64,000 nt of DNA from Desulfovibrionaceae bacterium. GTDB lineage: Bacteria; Desulfobacterota; Desulfovibrionia; Desulfovibrionales; Desulfovibrionaceae. The notes beneath the pieces were generated by a model. That model made no database searches and was not told where the DNA came from. It saw only the letters and a list, made by a program, of their open reading frames with translations. The DNA lies in contig WRIL01000001.1 in the NCBI GenBank assembly GCA_009782775.1, positions 62,001 through 126,000 of the forward strand. The letters are read 5' to 3'. The translations under genes and the position numbers were made by a program. Shown here in pieces: positions 9,181 to 21,279 of the stretch (its first letter is position 1; every line of letters begins with the position of its first letter).

Positions 9181-10155
9181 ATGAACAACGGCTACAAGGA
9201 ATTCACCGGAAAAAACCTGGACGAGGCCATGGCCGAAGCCTGCGCTTTTTTTGGCGTGGAACGCGGCAAACTGGAAATTGAGATCCTCAGCGACGCCAAA
9301 AGCGGCATCTTCGGCCTGGTCGGAGCCAAGAAAGCCGTGGTGCGCGCCCGCCGGGTACATGTGGAAAAACTGCGCTCCGGCGCCATAAGCAAAGACGACA
9401 GACCTGAACTATCGAGACCCGCGACCCGCGGGACCGAAAAGCCCAAAGCCGCAAAAACCCCGGCCGCGCCGGAAAAAAAGGCGGAACCCGAGCCGCCGGC
9501 CCTTGAAAAAAAACAGCCGGAAGAGGCTCCCAAGGATGTCCCCGCCGTGAAAAACCAGGTACGTCTTGATCTGAAAGACTTTCCCGGTCAAGAAGACGGT
9601 TTTGATCCGGAGCAGGAGACAGAGGCAGGGGAATCCGGCAAGATCCCCATGGCCGACCTGGACCAGGGCCTGCTGTGCGAGACTGTGCTGGAAGCGGTGC
9701 GTAAGCTTACCTTTCCAATTGTCGGCGACTGCGACGCCAGTCTGGAAATATCCGGAGGCAAGGCGCGCGTCCGGCTGGAAGGGATGGAAAACTGCGGTCT
9801 GCTCATCGGGCGCGAAGGACAAACCCTGGCCGCCCTGCGTTACCTCGTGGGCAGCATCGCCTCCCGCCGCCTGAACGCCCAGGTCAGGGTGCAGATTGAT
9901 GCCGGAGACTACCAAGAGCGGCAGGAGGAAAAATTACAGGCCTTGGCCCTGGCCCTGGCCGAAAAGGTGAAAAAAACCAAGGTCCCCCGCTCCACCAAGC
10001 CCCTGGGCGCTTACCAGCGCCGGATCGTCCACCTGGCCCTGCAGGCCGACCCGGAAGTGAAGACTTACAGTAAGAGCGAAGGCCGGCTCAAGCGCGTCGT
10101 CATCGCTCTGGAAAAGTCCAAGCCCGACCGGGAGGACAGCCAGCCGGAAGGTTGA
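9181..10155 (+). CDS. jag: RNA-binding protein Jag/KhpB (Jag-N, KH and R3H domains)
   Basis: The 324-residue protein has an N-terminal Jag domain (KEFTGKNLDEAMAEACAFFG, then the GIFGLVGAKKAVV turn), a long charged linker rich in Lys, Glu, Pro and Ala (about 60-155), a KH domain with the loop GLLIGREGQTLAALRYLV, and a C-terminal R3H domain (VHLALQADPEVKTYSKSEG). Jag/KhpB binds RNA and is linked to cell elongation and small-RNA control in Gram-positive bacteria; its role in this lineage is not established. It sits between yidC and mnmE. Confidence 0.9.
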   Translation: MNNGYKEFTGKNLDEAMAEACAFFGVERGKLEIEILSDAKSGIFGLVGAKKAVVRARRVHVEKLRSGAISKDDRPELSRPATRGTEKPKAAKTPAAPEKKAEPEPPALEKKQPEEAPKDVPAVKNQVRLDLKDFPGQEDGFDPEQETEAGESGKIPMADLDQGLLCETVLEAVRKLTFPIVGDCDASLEISGGKARVRLEGMENCGLLIGREGQTLAALRYLVGSIASRRLNAQVRVQIDAGDYQERQEEKLQALALALAEKVKKTKVPRSTKPLGAYQRRIVHLALQADPEVKTYSKSEGRLKRVVIALEKSKPDREDSQPEG

Positions 10156-10157
10156 GC

Positions 10158-11558
10158 ATGCCCGGACCGGCCAGGACCGAAACCATCGCGGCAATCGCCA
10201 CCGGCAAAGGGGCCGGAGGCATCGGCATTATCCGGATCAGCGGCCCTTCCTCCCTCCAAATCCTGCAAGCGGCCTTTGACAAAAACGGCAAACCCGGCTT
10301 CAGCCCGCGCCGTCTGGAACACGGCTGGGTTCTGGACAGCCGGGATCGACGTCTGGACGAGGCCTTGGCCGTGTATATGCCGGGGCCGCGCAGCTTTACC
10401 GGCGAAGATACCGCGGAAATCCACTGCCATGGCGGCCGGGCCGTGCTGGAAGCCGCGCTGGAAGCCGCGTTGCGGCGTGGGGCCAGAGCGGCCGGACCCG
10501 GAGAATTCACGCGCCGGGCGCTGCTCAACGGACGACTGGATTTAAGCCGGGCGGAAGCCATTGGCGAACTCATCGCCGCCCCCACCCTGGAGGCCGCGCG
10601 TCTCGCGCGCAACAAGCTTGAAGGACGCCTCAGCGCGGCCCTGGAAGAGTTGCGCCGGAAAATGGACTTCCTGCGCGCCTTTTTCTATGCCTCCCTGGAT
10701 TTTCCGGAAAGCTCCCCCCCTCCGGCCCAAAACCCGGAGGCCCAAAAACTCCTGACGGATATAAACGCCGGCCTGTCCTCCCTGGCCGCAAGCTGGGAGC
10801 AAGCCCGGGTCTGGCGCCAGGGGGCCATGGCCGTCCTGGCCGGGCCGCCCAATACCGGAAAATCCAGCCTGTTCAACGCCCTGCTGGGGCGGCCCCGCGC
10901 CCTGGTGGCGGAACTGCCCGGCACTACCCGCGACTTCCTGGAAGAAAGCCTGCTCCTGGAGGGGATCCCTCTCCGCCTAGCCGACACCGCCGGGTTGCGC
11001 GCCTCCGAAGACGCCACGGAAAAGGCGGGCATGAATCTGACCCTGGATCTGCTGGAGCAGGCCGAGATCATCCTCCTGGTCCTGGAGGCCGCCCGCCCGG
11101 AACAAATCCCCCCGCCCTGGAGGCTGGAACAGGGCCGCCTCCTGAACCCTTACCGGGGCGCAATCCTAATCCTCCTGAACAAAATCGACCTTCTGCCCGC
11201 CCGGAACAAGCCGCCTTTCCCGGAAGAGCTTTGGGGCTGTCCCTGCCTCCCGGTCTCGGCCCTGACCGGGCAGGGGCTCCCCGCCCTGCGCGCCCGCCTG
11301 GTGGAAAGCCTGAACTCCCGTTCCTCCGGCCTGGATTTTAACGAGGCCGCTCCCCCTTCCCTGCGCCAGATGGAGCAGATCCGCCTGGCCCTGGCCGAAC
11401 TGGAAAAACTCGCCCAGGCCCAAGACCAGGGACTGCCCCCGGAACTCCTGGCCGCCTGCCTGGACAACGCCGCCGCCTGCCTGGATGAAAGCCTCGGCCT
11501 CTCCTGCTCCCAGGAAATCCTGGATCGGATCTTCGCCCAGTTCTGCGTGGGAAAATGA
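10158..11558 (+). CDS. mnmE: tRNA uridine-5-carboxymethylaminomethyl modification GTPase MnmE
   Basis: MnmE works with MnmG to modify the wobble uridine of several tRNAs. The N-terminal folate-binding domain begins TETIAAIATGKGAGGIGIIR. The inserted G domain has the P-loop GPPNTGKSS near residue 229, ELPGTTRD and LADTAGLR near 274, and NKID. The C terminus ends CVGK, the catalytic cysteine motif of the family. I chose the ATG at 10158, with GGAAGG six bases upstream; a TTG at 10152 is also possible. The gene starts two bases after the jag stop codon. Confidence 0.95.
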   Translation: MPGPARTETIAAIATGKGAGGIGIIRISGPSSLQILQAAFDKNGKPGFSPRRLEHGWVLDSRDRRLDEALAVYMPGPRSFTGEDTAEIHCHGGRAVLEAALEAALRRGARAAGPGEFTRRALLNGRLDLSRAEAIGELIAAPTLEAARLARNKLEGRLSAALEELRRKMDFLRAFFYASLDFPESSPPPAQNPEAQKLLTDINAGLSSLAASWEQARVWRQGAMAVLAGPPNTGKSSLFNALLGRPRALVAELPGTTRDFLEESLLLEGIPLRLADTAGLRASEDATEKAGMNLTLDLLEQAEIILLVLEAARPEQIPPPWRLEQGRLLNPYRGAILILLNKIDLLPARNKPPFPEELWGCPCLPVSALTGQGLPALRARLVESLNSRSSGLDFNEAAPPSLRQMEQIRLALAELEKLAQAQDQGLPPELLAACLDNAAACLDESLGLSCSQEILDRIFAQFCVGK

Positions 11559-11566
11559 TCCCCCGG

Positions 11567-13774
11567 CTACCAGAGCAATTCGTTATACTTTGGCAGGGGC
11601 CAAATGTCGTCGTCCACCATGGTTTCCAGGGCGTCGGCATGTTTACGGCATTCCACCATTAGCGGAATAAGCTCATCCCTGGAGGCCTCGGCCCGTTTCC
11701 CGCTGCCCTCTTTCTCTTTCAGGGCGTCCAGGGCTTTGTGCCGGGCGTCCAGCCGGTCCAGGCTCTCCAGCAGACCGACGATGTGGCCGCGCGCGCGCCT
11801 GTAAAGATCCTCCTCCACCGCCGGACCCGGCGCCCCAAGCTCCCTGGCGAGCCGGGCGGCCCCGCCCAGCTTTTTCAGCCAACGCAGGGACGCCGGCAGG
11901 ATGACCGAGCGGCCGATGGAGGAAACCAGCTTGGTTTCAATGTGCACATCCACTATATAGTTATCAAAGAGAATCTCCTGGCGGGCCAGTTGCTCGCGCT
12001 CGGTCAGCACCCCGTGCCGGGAAAAAAGATCCAGCACCTCCCGGTCGCTGTACCTGTAGATGACGCTCACCGAATCGCGCAAATCCGTCAGGCCGCGCCT
12101 GGCCGCATCTTCATGCCACTCCGGCGCGTAATTGTTGCCGTTGAAGACCACCGGCAGGCTCTCCATGAAACTACGGGCCAACAGCGCGTGCACGGCCTTG
12201 CTTAAATCCTCGCCGCCACGCACGGCCTCTTCCAGTTCCGTGGCCAGATCGTCCAGAACCGCGGCCACGGCGGTATTCAGGGCGATATTGGCCGGGGCGA
12301 TGGACTGGGAGGCCCCCACGGCCCTAAACTCGAACTTGTTGCCGGTAAAGGCGAAGGGACTGGTACGGTTACGATCCGTCGCATCCCTGGGCAAGGGCGG
12401 CAGGGAGGAAACGCCCACGCGCATCGCCCCCGTGTCCAATCCGGACTTGCCACGGCCGGGCTTGCCCTCGGCGATGCCGGCGATGATCTCGGTGAGCTGT
12501 TCGCCCAGAAAGACAGAAATAATGGCCGGCGGCGCTTCGCTGGAGCCCAGGCGATGATCGTTCCCCGCGCCGACGGTCGCCAGACGCAGCGCCAGGGCAT
12601 GTTTGCGCGCCGCCATGAGCACTGCGGCCAGAAAAACCAGGAACTGGGCGTTATCCAGGGGGGTATCCCCGGGGTCCAGCAGGTTGTTGCCCTCGGAATC
12701 GCAAAGGGACCAGTTATTGTGCTTGCCGGAGCCGTTGACCCCGGCAAAGGGCTTTTCGTGCAACAGGCAGGCGAAGCCGTGCTTTTCCGCCGTGCCGCGC
12801 AGCGTCTCCATGGTCAGCATGTTGTGATCCGTGGCCAGGTTGGCCGTCTCGAACATGGGGGCCAGTTCGAACTGGGCCGGGGCCGACTCGTTGTGCCTGG
12901 TGCGCGCGGGTATGCCCAAGGCGAGCAGGCGTTCCTCCACTTCAGCCATAAAGCCGAGCACGCGCCGCCCGATGGTTCCGAAGTAATGATCCTCCAGTTC
13001 CTGCCCCTTGCCCGGCCTGGCCCCGAACAAGGTGCGTCCGGCCAGCTTGAGGTCGTCGCGCAGGGCGTAATAGCGCCGGTCCACCAGGAAGTATTCCTGC
13101 TCCGCGCCCACCATGACGTTCACCCGCGTGGCCCTGGTATTGCCGAAGAGACGCAGCACGCGCAAGGCCTGGGCTGATATGGCGTTCAGAGAGCGCAAAA
13201 GCGGAGTTTTCCGGTCCAGGGATTCGCCGGTGTAGGAAAGAAAGACCGTCGGCACATACAGGGTTCTGGCCCCCCGGCTGTTTTCCAGTAAAAAGACCGG
13301 GCTGCTGGGGTCCCAGGCCGTGTAGCCCCGCGCCTCGAAGGTTGAGCGCAGGCCGCCCGAGGGCAGGGAGGAAGCGTCCGACTCGCCCTTGATCAGCATC
13401 TTGCCGGAAAACTCGTTGATCAGACGCCCACTGACCGGATCAAGGGAAACAAAGGCATCGTGCTTTTCGGCGGTGACCCCGGTCATGGGGTGAAACCAAT
13501 GGGCGAAATGGGTGGCCCCCCGCTCAATGGCCCAATCCTTCATGGACCCGGCCACAATGCCGGCGTCGCCGTCATCCAGTCCCTGGCCGTTGACGCAGGT
13601 TTCCTCAAGACGCCTGAACACCTCCTTGGGCAGACGCTCGCGCATCACCCGCAGGCTGAACACATCGCGGGCAAAGATCTCCGTCGGGCTGTACGCCTGC
13701 TCCACGGTCTCCTCCGGGTAAGGGGCGGGGGCTATGGCCACGGCGGCGCGCACGGCATTGCGGGGAGTTGACAT
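11567..13774 (-). CDS. glnN: Glutamine synthetase type III (GlnN)
   Basis: A 735-residue GSIII enzyme, which makes glutamine from glutamate, ammonia and ATP as a large oligomer. The type III signature regions are present: FAHWFHPMTGVTAEKHDAF, an EFSGKMLIKGESDASSLPSGG block, ARTRHNESAPAQFELAPMFE, and NGSGKHNNWSL. Type III enzymes are about 250 residues longer than GSI and are not regulated by adenylylation. The ATG at 13774 is preceded by AAGGAG. It is divergent from carAB, which uses glutamine, so one 95-bp region separates glutamine production from glutamine use. Its end lies 8 bp from the convergent mnmE end. Confidence 0.95.
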   Translation of the reverse strand: MSTPRNAVRAAVAIAPAPYPEETVEQAYSPTEIFARDVFSLRVMRERLPKEVFRRLEETCVNGQGLDDGDAGIVAGSMKDWAIERGATHFAHWFHPMTGVTAEKHDAFVSLDPVSGRLINEFSGKMLIKGESDASSLPSGGLRSTFEARGYTAWDPSSPVFLLENSRGARTLYVPTVFLSYTGESLDRKTPLLRSLNAISAQALRVLRLFGNTRATRVNVMVGAEQEYFLVDRRYYALRDDLKLAGRTLFGARPGKGQELEDHYFGTIGRRVLGFMAEVEERLLALGIPARTRHNESAPAQFELAPMFETANLATDHNMLTMETLRGTAEKHGFACLLHEKPFAGVNGSGKHNNWSLCDSEGNNLLDPGDTPLDNAQFLVFLAAVLMAARKHALALRLATVGAGNDHRLGSSEAPPAIISVFLGEQLTEIIAGIAEGKPGRGKSGLDTGAMRVGVSSLPPLPRDATDRNRTSPFAFTGNKFEFRAVGASQSIAPANIALNTAVAAVLDDLATELEEAVRGGEDLSKAVHALLARSFMESLPVVFNGNNYAPEWHEDAARRGLTDLRDSVSVIYRYSDREVLDLFSRHGVLTEREQLARQEILFDNYIVDVHIETKLVSSIGRSVILPASLRWLKKLGGAARLARELGAPGPAVEEDLYRRARGHIVGLLESLDRLDARHKALDALKEKEGSGKRAEASRDELIPLMVECRKHADALETMVDDDIWPLPKYNELLW

Positions 13775-13869
13775 GGATCACTCCTTAAAAGTTTGTTTAC
13801 CATCCGGCCCTCATGGGATAAAACATCGGGCGCGTCGGATCAATATGTTTTTGGACGAACGGGGGGAGA
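13775..13869. promoter_or_regulatory. Shared intergenic region between glnN and carA
   Basis: This 95-bp region must carry the control sites for both divergent genes. Ribosome binding sites are visible at both ends (AAGGAG for glnN, GGGGGGAG for carA). I found no convincing -24/-12 element on either strand and no strong TTGACA/TATAAT pair. Confidence 0.5.
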
Positions 13870-15016
13870 ATGAAACCGGCTTTACTGATGCTGGATGACG
13901 GAACCTGCTTTGAAGGCCTGGCCTGCGGAGCGGAGCGGGAAGCCGCGGGCGAGGTGGTTTTTACCACCGGCATGTGCGGCTACCAGGAGATCCTGACCGA
14001 CCCCTCCTCCCGCGGGCAGATCCTGGCCTTCACCGCCGCGCATTTAGGCAATTACGGCACAAACGCCGCTGACGACCAGTCCCCGGCCGTCCACGCCGAG
14101 GGGGCGGTTTTCCACGATCTTTTCACCTGCGCCGGGCATATTCCCTTTCCGCACTGGCGGGGCGAGGCCTCCTTGAGCCATAAACTGCTGGAGGCCGGAG
14201 TGACCGGCATCCACGGGGTGGATGTCCGCGCCCTGACCCTGCGTCTGCGCGAGCACGGGACGCGGAGGGGGCTGATCAGCGCCCTGGATCTGGACCGCCC
14301 CTCCCTCTTGCGCCGGGCCGGGGAACTGCCCCTCGTCCAGGGGCGGGATCTGGCCGCCAAGGCCTGGGACGGCCGCGTTTATGCCTTCCCGGATCCGCCG
14401 GATCTGGCGGATCTGACAGACAAGGATCCTGGAAGCCTACTCAAGGTGGCGGTGCTGGATTTCGGCCTGAAACGCGCCCTCCTCGCCCAGATGCGGGCCT
14501 ACGGTATGGAGGCCGTTGTTTTTCCCGGCAATACCCAGGCCAAAGACCTGCTGGCCCAAAAGCCGGACGGACTGCTCCTCAGCAACGGTCCCGGCGATCC
14601 CGAACCTTGCGGCTACGCCGTCCGCGCCATCCGGGACCTTTTGGGGCGTCTGCCCATCCTCGGCGTCTGCCTGGGGCATCTGCTCCTGGGCCTGGCCCAG
14701 GGAGGCAAAACCTATAAGCTCCCCTTCGGGCATCACGGGCAAAACCACCCGGTCAGGGAGGGCCTGAACGGACGAGTACGCATCACCAGCCAGAACCACG
14801 GCTTCAGCCTGGACCCGGACAGCCTGTCGGCAGATCTGAATCCCACGCATTGGAACCTGAACGACAACACCCTGGAGGGCATGGCTTCTTCCGGGATACC
14901 GGCCCTCTCCGTGCAGTATCACCCGGAAACGGTTCCGGGCGACCGGGACGCGCATTCCCCCTTCGCCCGCTTCCGGGACATGATCCTGGACTTTCGCGGG
15001 GACGCGGGGAGGAAGC

Positions 15017-15024
<8 letters not shown>
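13870..15024 (+). CDS. carA: Carbamoyl-phosphate synthase small subunit
   Basis: CarA is the glutaminase subunit that passes ammonia to CarB. The 384-residue protein has an N-terminal domain with [22 protein letters not shown]-type sequence at residues 15-36 and a C-terminal class I amidotransferase domain. The nucleophile is Cys267 in GVCLGH, matching E. coli Cys269, and the catalytic His lies in [10 protein letters not shown]. It overlaps carB by 8 bases, and the three genes carA, carB and purF form one operon that draws on glutamine. Confidence 0.96.
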
Positions 15025-18444
<3,420 letters not shown>

Positions 18445-18448
<4 letters not shown>

Positions 18449-19803
18449 AAGAAGAATGCGGAGTAATCGGACTATCCGGAATCGCGGACGCCGCCCCCCT
18501 GGCCGCCCTCGGCCTGCACGCCCTGCAACACCGGGGGCAGGAATCCGCCGGCATCGTCAGCCGTCACCAGGGGAGCTTTTTCTTTCACCGCGACATGGGG
18601 CTGGTGGCCCAAGTTTTCGGCCGGGGCGAAGCCGGATCCCTCCCCGGTTCAGCGGCCGTCGGGCATGTGCGCTATTCGGGCGTCTCCGCCAATTCCCCGG
18701 CCAACACCCAGCCCCTGCTGGGGCGCTATGCCGGGGGGGAGATCGCCCTCGCCCACAACGGCAGCCTGGCCGACGGCGAACGCCTAGCGCGGGAAATAGT
18801 GGAACGGGGCGCGCTTTTGCAGACCAGCTCCAACAGCGAGATCTTTTTGCACCTCCTGGCCCAGCGCCGGGCCTCCAGCGATGAGGAAATCGCCTTGGTC
18901 CTGGCCGAGGCTGGGGCCTCCTTCGCCCTGGTCGCCCTGCTGGGAGATCGCCTGCTGGCCGCCCGCGACCCCTGGGGCTTCCGACCCCTGGCCCTTGGGC
19001 GCCTGGGGCAGGGCTTTGTAGTGGCCTCGGAAAGCTGCGCCTTTGACCAGATGGGCGCTACCTTCGAGCGGGAAATCGCCCCCGGAGAGCTCCTGGTGAT
19101 CCGCGCGGACGCGAAACAGCCGCGTTCTCTCCGTTTCGGGCCGGAAAACCCGCCCCAGGCCAAGTGCCTCCTGGAACTTATTTATTTCGCCAGGCCCGAC
19201 TCGCTGCTCTTCGGGCATACCCCGCACCTCTTCCGCCTAGCCAGCGGAAAGGCGCTGGCCAGGGAACACCCGGCCGAGGCCGACCTGGTGGTGGCCATCC
19301 CGGATTCCGGCGTCTCCGCCGCCATGGGCTACGCCGAGGAACTGAACCTGCCCCTGGATCGCGGCCTCATCCGCAACCACTACGTCGGGCGCAGTTTCAT
19401 CGCCCCCGGACAGCCCGCCAGGGCCGCGGCCGTACGCATGAAAAACAACGTGGTGCGCGAAGTGGTGCGCGGCAAACGGGTGGTCCTGGTGGACGATTCC
19501 CTGATCCGGGGGACGACCACCGCAGCCCTGGGCATGGAATTGCGCGCCGCCGGCTCCCTGGAGGTGCACCTGCGCATCGCCTGCCCGCCCACGCTTTACC
19601 CCTGCGTTTACGGCGTGGATTTTCCAAACCCCAAAGAACTCATGGCCCATAAGCATCCCATAGCGGAAATCCGCTCCATCCTGAACATGGACAGCTTGGG
19701 CTACCTCTCCATGGAGGGGCTGGTGGGCATCTCCCCCCCGGAAGAGAGGCAGTTCTGCGCCGCCTGCTGGAACGGCGAATACCCGGCCGGTTCGCGGCCT
19801 TGA
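18445..19803 (+). CDS. purF: Amidophosphoribosyltransferase PurF
   Basis: PurF converts PRPP and glutamine to phosphoribosylamine, the first committed step of purine synthesis. The N-terminal glutaminase begins [12 protein letters not shown], so a short propeptide would be removed to expose Cys5 as the nucleophile. The PRPP loop reads [14 protein letters not shown]. Cysteines in the C-terminal part ([27 protein letters not shown]) fit the [4Fe-4S] type of PurF seen in Bacillus. Length 452. It is coupled to carB by a 4-base overlap, unlike the usual pur-cluster setting. Confidence 0.95.
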
Positions 19804-19827
19804 CTTTTACGGGATTTGATTTACATC
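19800..19827 (+). promoter_or_regulatory. Possible sigma-70 promoter for the PxxKW gene
   Basis: TTGACT at 19800-19805 overlaps the purF stop codon and is followed after 16 bases by TACATC at 19822-19827. The -10 match is only moderate. It would start transcription about 27 bases before the small cysteine-rich gene. Confidence 0.4.
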
Positions 19828-19860
19828 TTGCCGTCTGCGAAACCGCTCAAAGGAGAGATC

Positions 19861-20130
19861 ATGGCTGAGAACACTTTTCCCGGAGCCGCCGCCGCCCCGG
19901 AAGGCATGTTGTACAAGGGCGTGCTCTGCCGCCCCATCGTTGAGAACTGCAAAGGCTGCGACCGGGTGCGCGGCTTCGAGGACCAGGAATATTGCTCCAG
20001 CTACCCCGCGCCGGCCGGCAAATGGAGCATGGGCCGCTGCAACTTCGCCACCCATATGAAGAAAGAATCCAAATCCCAGACCAAGGTCAACCCCCTCAAG
20101 GCCTCCAAGCGCGCCTCCAAGGGCAAGTAA
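19861..20130 (+). CDS. PxxKW-family cysteine-rich small protein
   Basis: An 89-residue protein with five cysteines in its first 60 residues, including CKGC, then CSSYPAPAGKW and GRCNFATHM. The PAPAGKW motif and cysteine spacing match the PxxKW-family proteins found mainly in sulfate-reducing Deltaproteobacteria; the function is unknown. The cysteines could bind zinc or an iron-sulfur cluster. The C terminus is very basic (KASKRASKGK). The ATG at 19861 is preceded by AAAGGAGAG. The family is one of the best clues to the taxon of this window. Confidence 0.82.
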   Translation: MAENTFPGAAAAPEGMLYKGVLCRPIVENCKGCDRVRGFEDQEYCSSYPAPAGKWSMGRCNFATHMKKESKSQTKVNPLKASKRASKGK

Positions 20131-20144
20131 CCCGCAAACCGGAA

Positions 20145-20339
20145 TTACAGCCTTTCCACGATCGCGGCCATGGCTGGGCCGCCGCCCACGCACAGCGAGG
20201 CCAGGCCGTAGCGTCCGCCCATGCGTTCAAGTTCGTGCACGGCGGCCACGATGATCCGCGCGGCCGTGCAGCCCACCGGATGCCCCAGACCGATGCCCGA
20301 TCCGTTGTGGTTGACGCGGGAGCGCAACTTGCGGCGCTC
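20145..20339 (-). pseudogene. Thiolase (acetyl-CoA acetyltransferase) 3' remnant
   Basis: Only the last ~65 codons of a thiolase are left. The visible sequence contains VNHNGSGIGLGHPVGCTAAR, with the active-site GHP histidine, and SLCVGGGPAMAAIVERL at the end, with the active-site cysteine and a normal stop. The N-terminal ~330 residues, including the acyl-binding cysteine, are missing. In the same frame, the stop codon of the XRE regulator gene lies directly before it, so the regulator sequence replaces the front of the thiolase. No start codon with a ribosome site is seen. It is most likely the scar of a deletion or insertion. Confidence 0.8.
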
Positions 20340-20693
20340 TCAAAGGCGCTTTCTGCCGGCGACGATCCGGGTTATGCCGGTGATGATTTCCAGAAGGCTG
20401 TTTTGCTCCTGTTCGGAGAGAGGCCGGATCGTCCGCGCCAGGGCAGCGGCCCGTCCTTCCGGAGCCTTGGGGAGGCGGAAGAGATCCGCGACTTCGCACC
20501 CCAAGGCGTCGGCAAAATTCTGAAGCCGCTCAAAACGCGGGGCGATCACCCCTTTTTCCATGCGCGACAATGATTCCTGGCTTATTCCCACCAGCCCGGC
20601 GAGAGCCTCCTGACTCATGCCCAATTGTCTGCGTTTTACGGATACCAGGCCGCCAAACAACGAGGCCAGCGGCTTTCGAACCTTGCGACCCAT
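20340..20693 (-). CDS. XRE-family helix-turn-helix regulator
   Basis: A 117-residue DNA-binding protein with an N-terminal Cro/C1-type helix-turn-helix: VKRRQLGMSQEALAGLVGIS, then QESLSRMEKGVIAPRFERLQ, a textbook fit. The C-terminal half (RPLSEQEQNSLLEIITGITR) is probably helical. I chose the ATG at 20693, preceded by GGAGAG; a longer frame to 20828 adds Arg-rich sequence that looks non-coding. Its stop codon lies in frame directly in front of the thiolase remnant. It may be a solitary regulator or a leftover from a mobile element; no partner gene is visible. Confidence 0.78.
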   Translation of the reverse strand: MGRKVRKPLASLFGGLVSVKRRQLGMSQEALAGLVGISQESLSRMEKGVIAPRFERLQNFADALGCEVADLFRLPKAPEGRAAALARTIRPLSEQEQNSLLEIITGITRIVAGRKRL

Positions 20694-20864
20694 TCTTCTC
20701 TCCAGCCGCGCCCGCCTTCTTCCTGCCAGGGAAACGCCGTATGCGCATGCCGGTTTTCCTCCCGTGCCGGGCGGACGCGCCAGCGAATGCGAATGGCGGA
20801 CGCATATGTAAAGGCCGCATAATAGCATGTTTCGGGAAAAAAAATCTTCCTTTTATTATAATTT

Positions 20865-20900
20865 ATTATGATATGAGAGGCATAATAATATTGATGCCTC
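20865..20900. repeat. Nested inverted repeats in the AT-rich region upstream of the adhesin
   Basis: ATTATG at 20865-20870 and CATAAT at 20881-20886 form an inverted pair 10 bases apart. Overlapping them, GAGGCAT at 20877-20883 and ATGCCTC at 20894-20900 form a 7-bp stem with a 10-base loop. They could be operator sites for a regulator such as the adjacent XRE protein. The same ATTATG/CATAAT half-sites recur, one base apart, at 50882-50894. Confidence 0.45.
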
Positions 20901-21145
20901 AGGCATACCCGGCACGTTTTTTGCTCTCTTCACCCCAATTATGTATATATTCCAGAACCGCCCGCCCAGGGCAAAAGACAAAAATGGCGGTGGCAGCCGC
21001 CGGGACGCGGGGAGGCATGTGGTCTCTTCCGTATCTTGTTTTATCGGACAAATTCCGGTTTAACCGGACAACCTTGTAAACACGCGGTTTTTCAGGCCGC
21101 GAGGAGGAGGCGCGCCTTTTTATTGATGTGCAGCGCATTACCATC

Positions 21146-21174
21146 TTGACGTGAAACGTATCGCCGTGCAATAT
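21146..21174 (+). promoter_or_regulatory. Sigma-70 promoter of the adhesin operon
   Basis: TTGACG at 21146-21151 and CAATAT at 21169-21174 are 17 bases apart. The predicted start near 21181 gives a leader of about 100 bases before the adhesin ATG at 21280, which has an AAGGAG ribosome site. Confidence 0.6.
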
Positions 21175-21279
21175 AGAGGGCGCGATTCCTCCCCAGGTGT
21201 GGCGAAACGTATGAGCGCATAAGACAAAACAGGGCAATTCTTATTTCAACATACGGAAACCACACCAAGGAGCGAGATT

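Larger units (their letters stand above)
20694..21279. other. Intergenic region between the XRE gene and the adhesin gene
   Basis: 586 bp without a convincing gene. It holds an AT-rich stretch (20830-20900), nested inverted repeats there, a partial palindrome CCGGTTTAACCGG near 21055-21070, and a sigma-70 promoter at 21146-21174. Base composition is clearly lower in GC than the flanking genes, as expected for a regulatory region. Confidence 0.6.
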
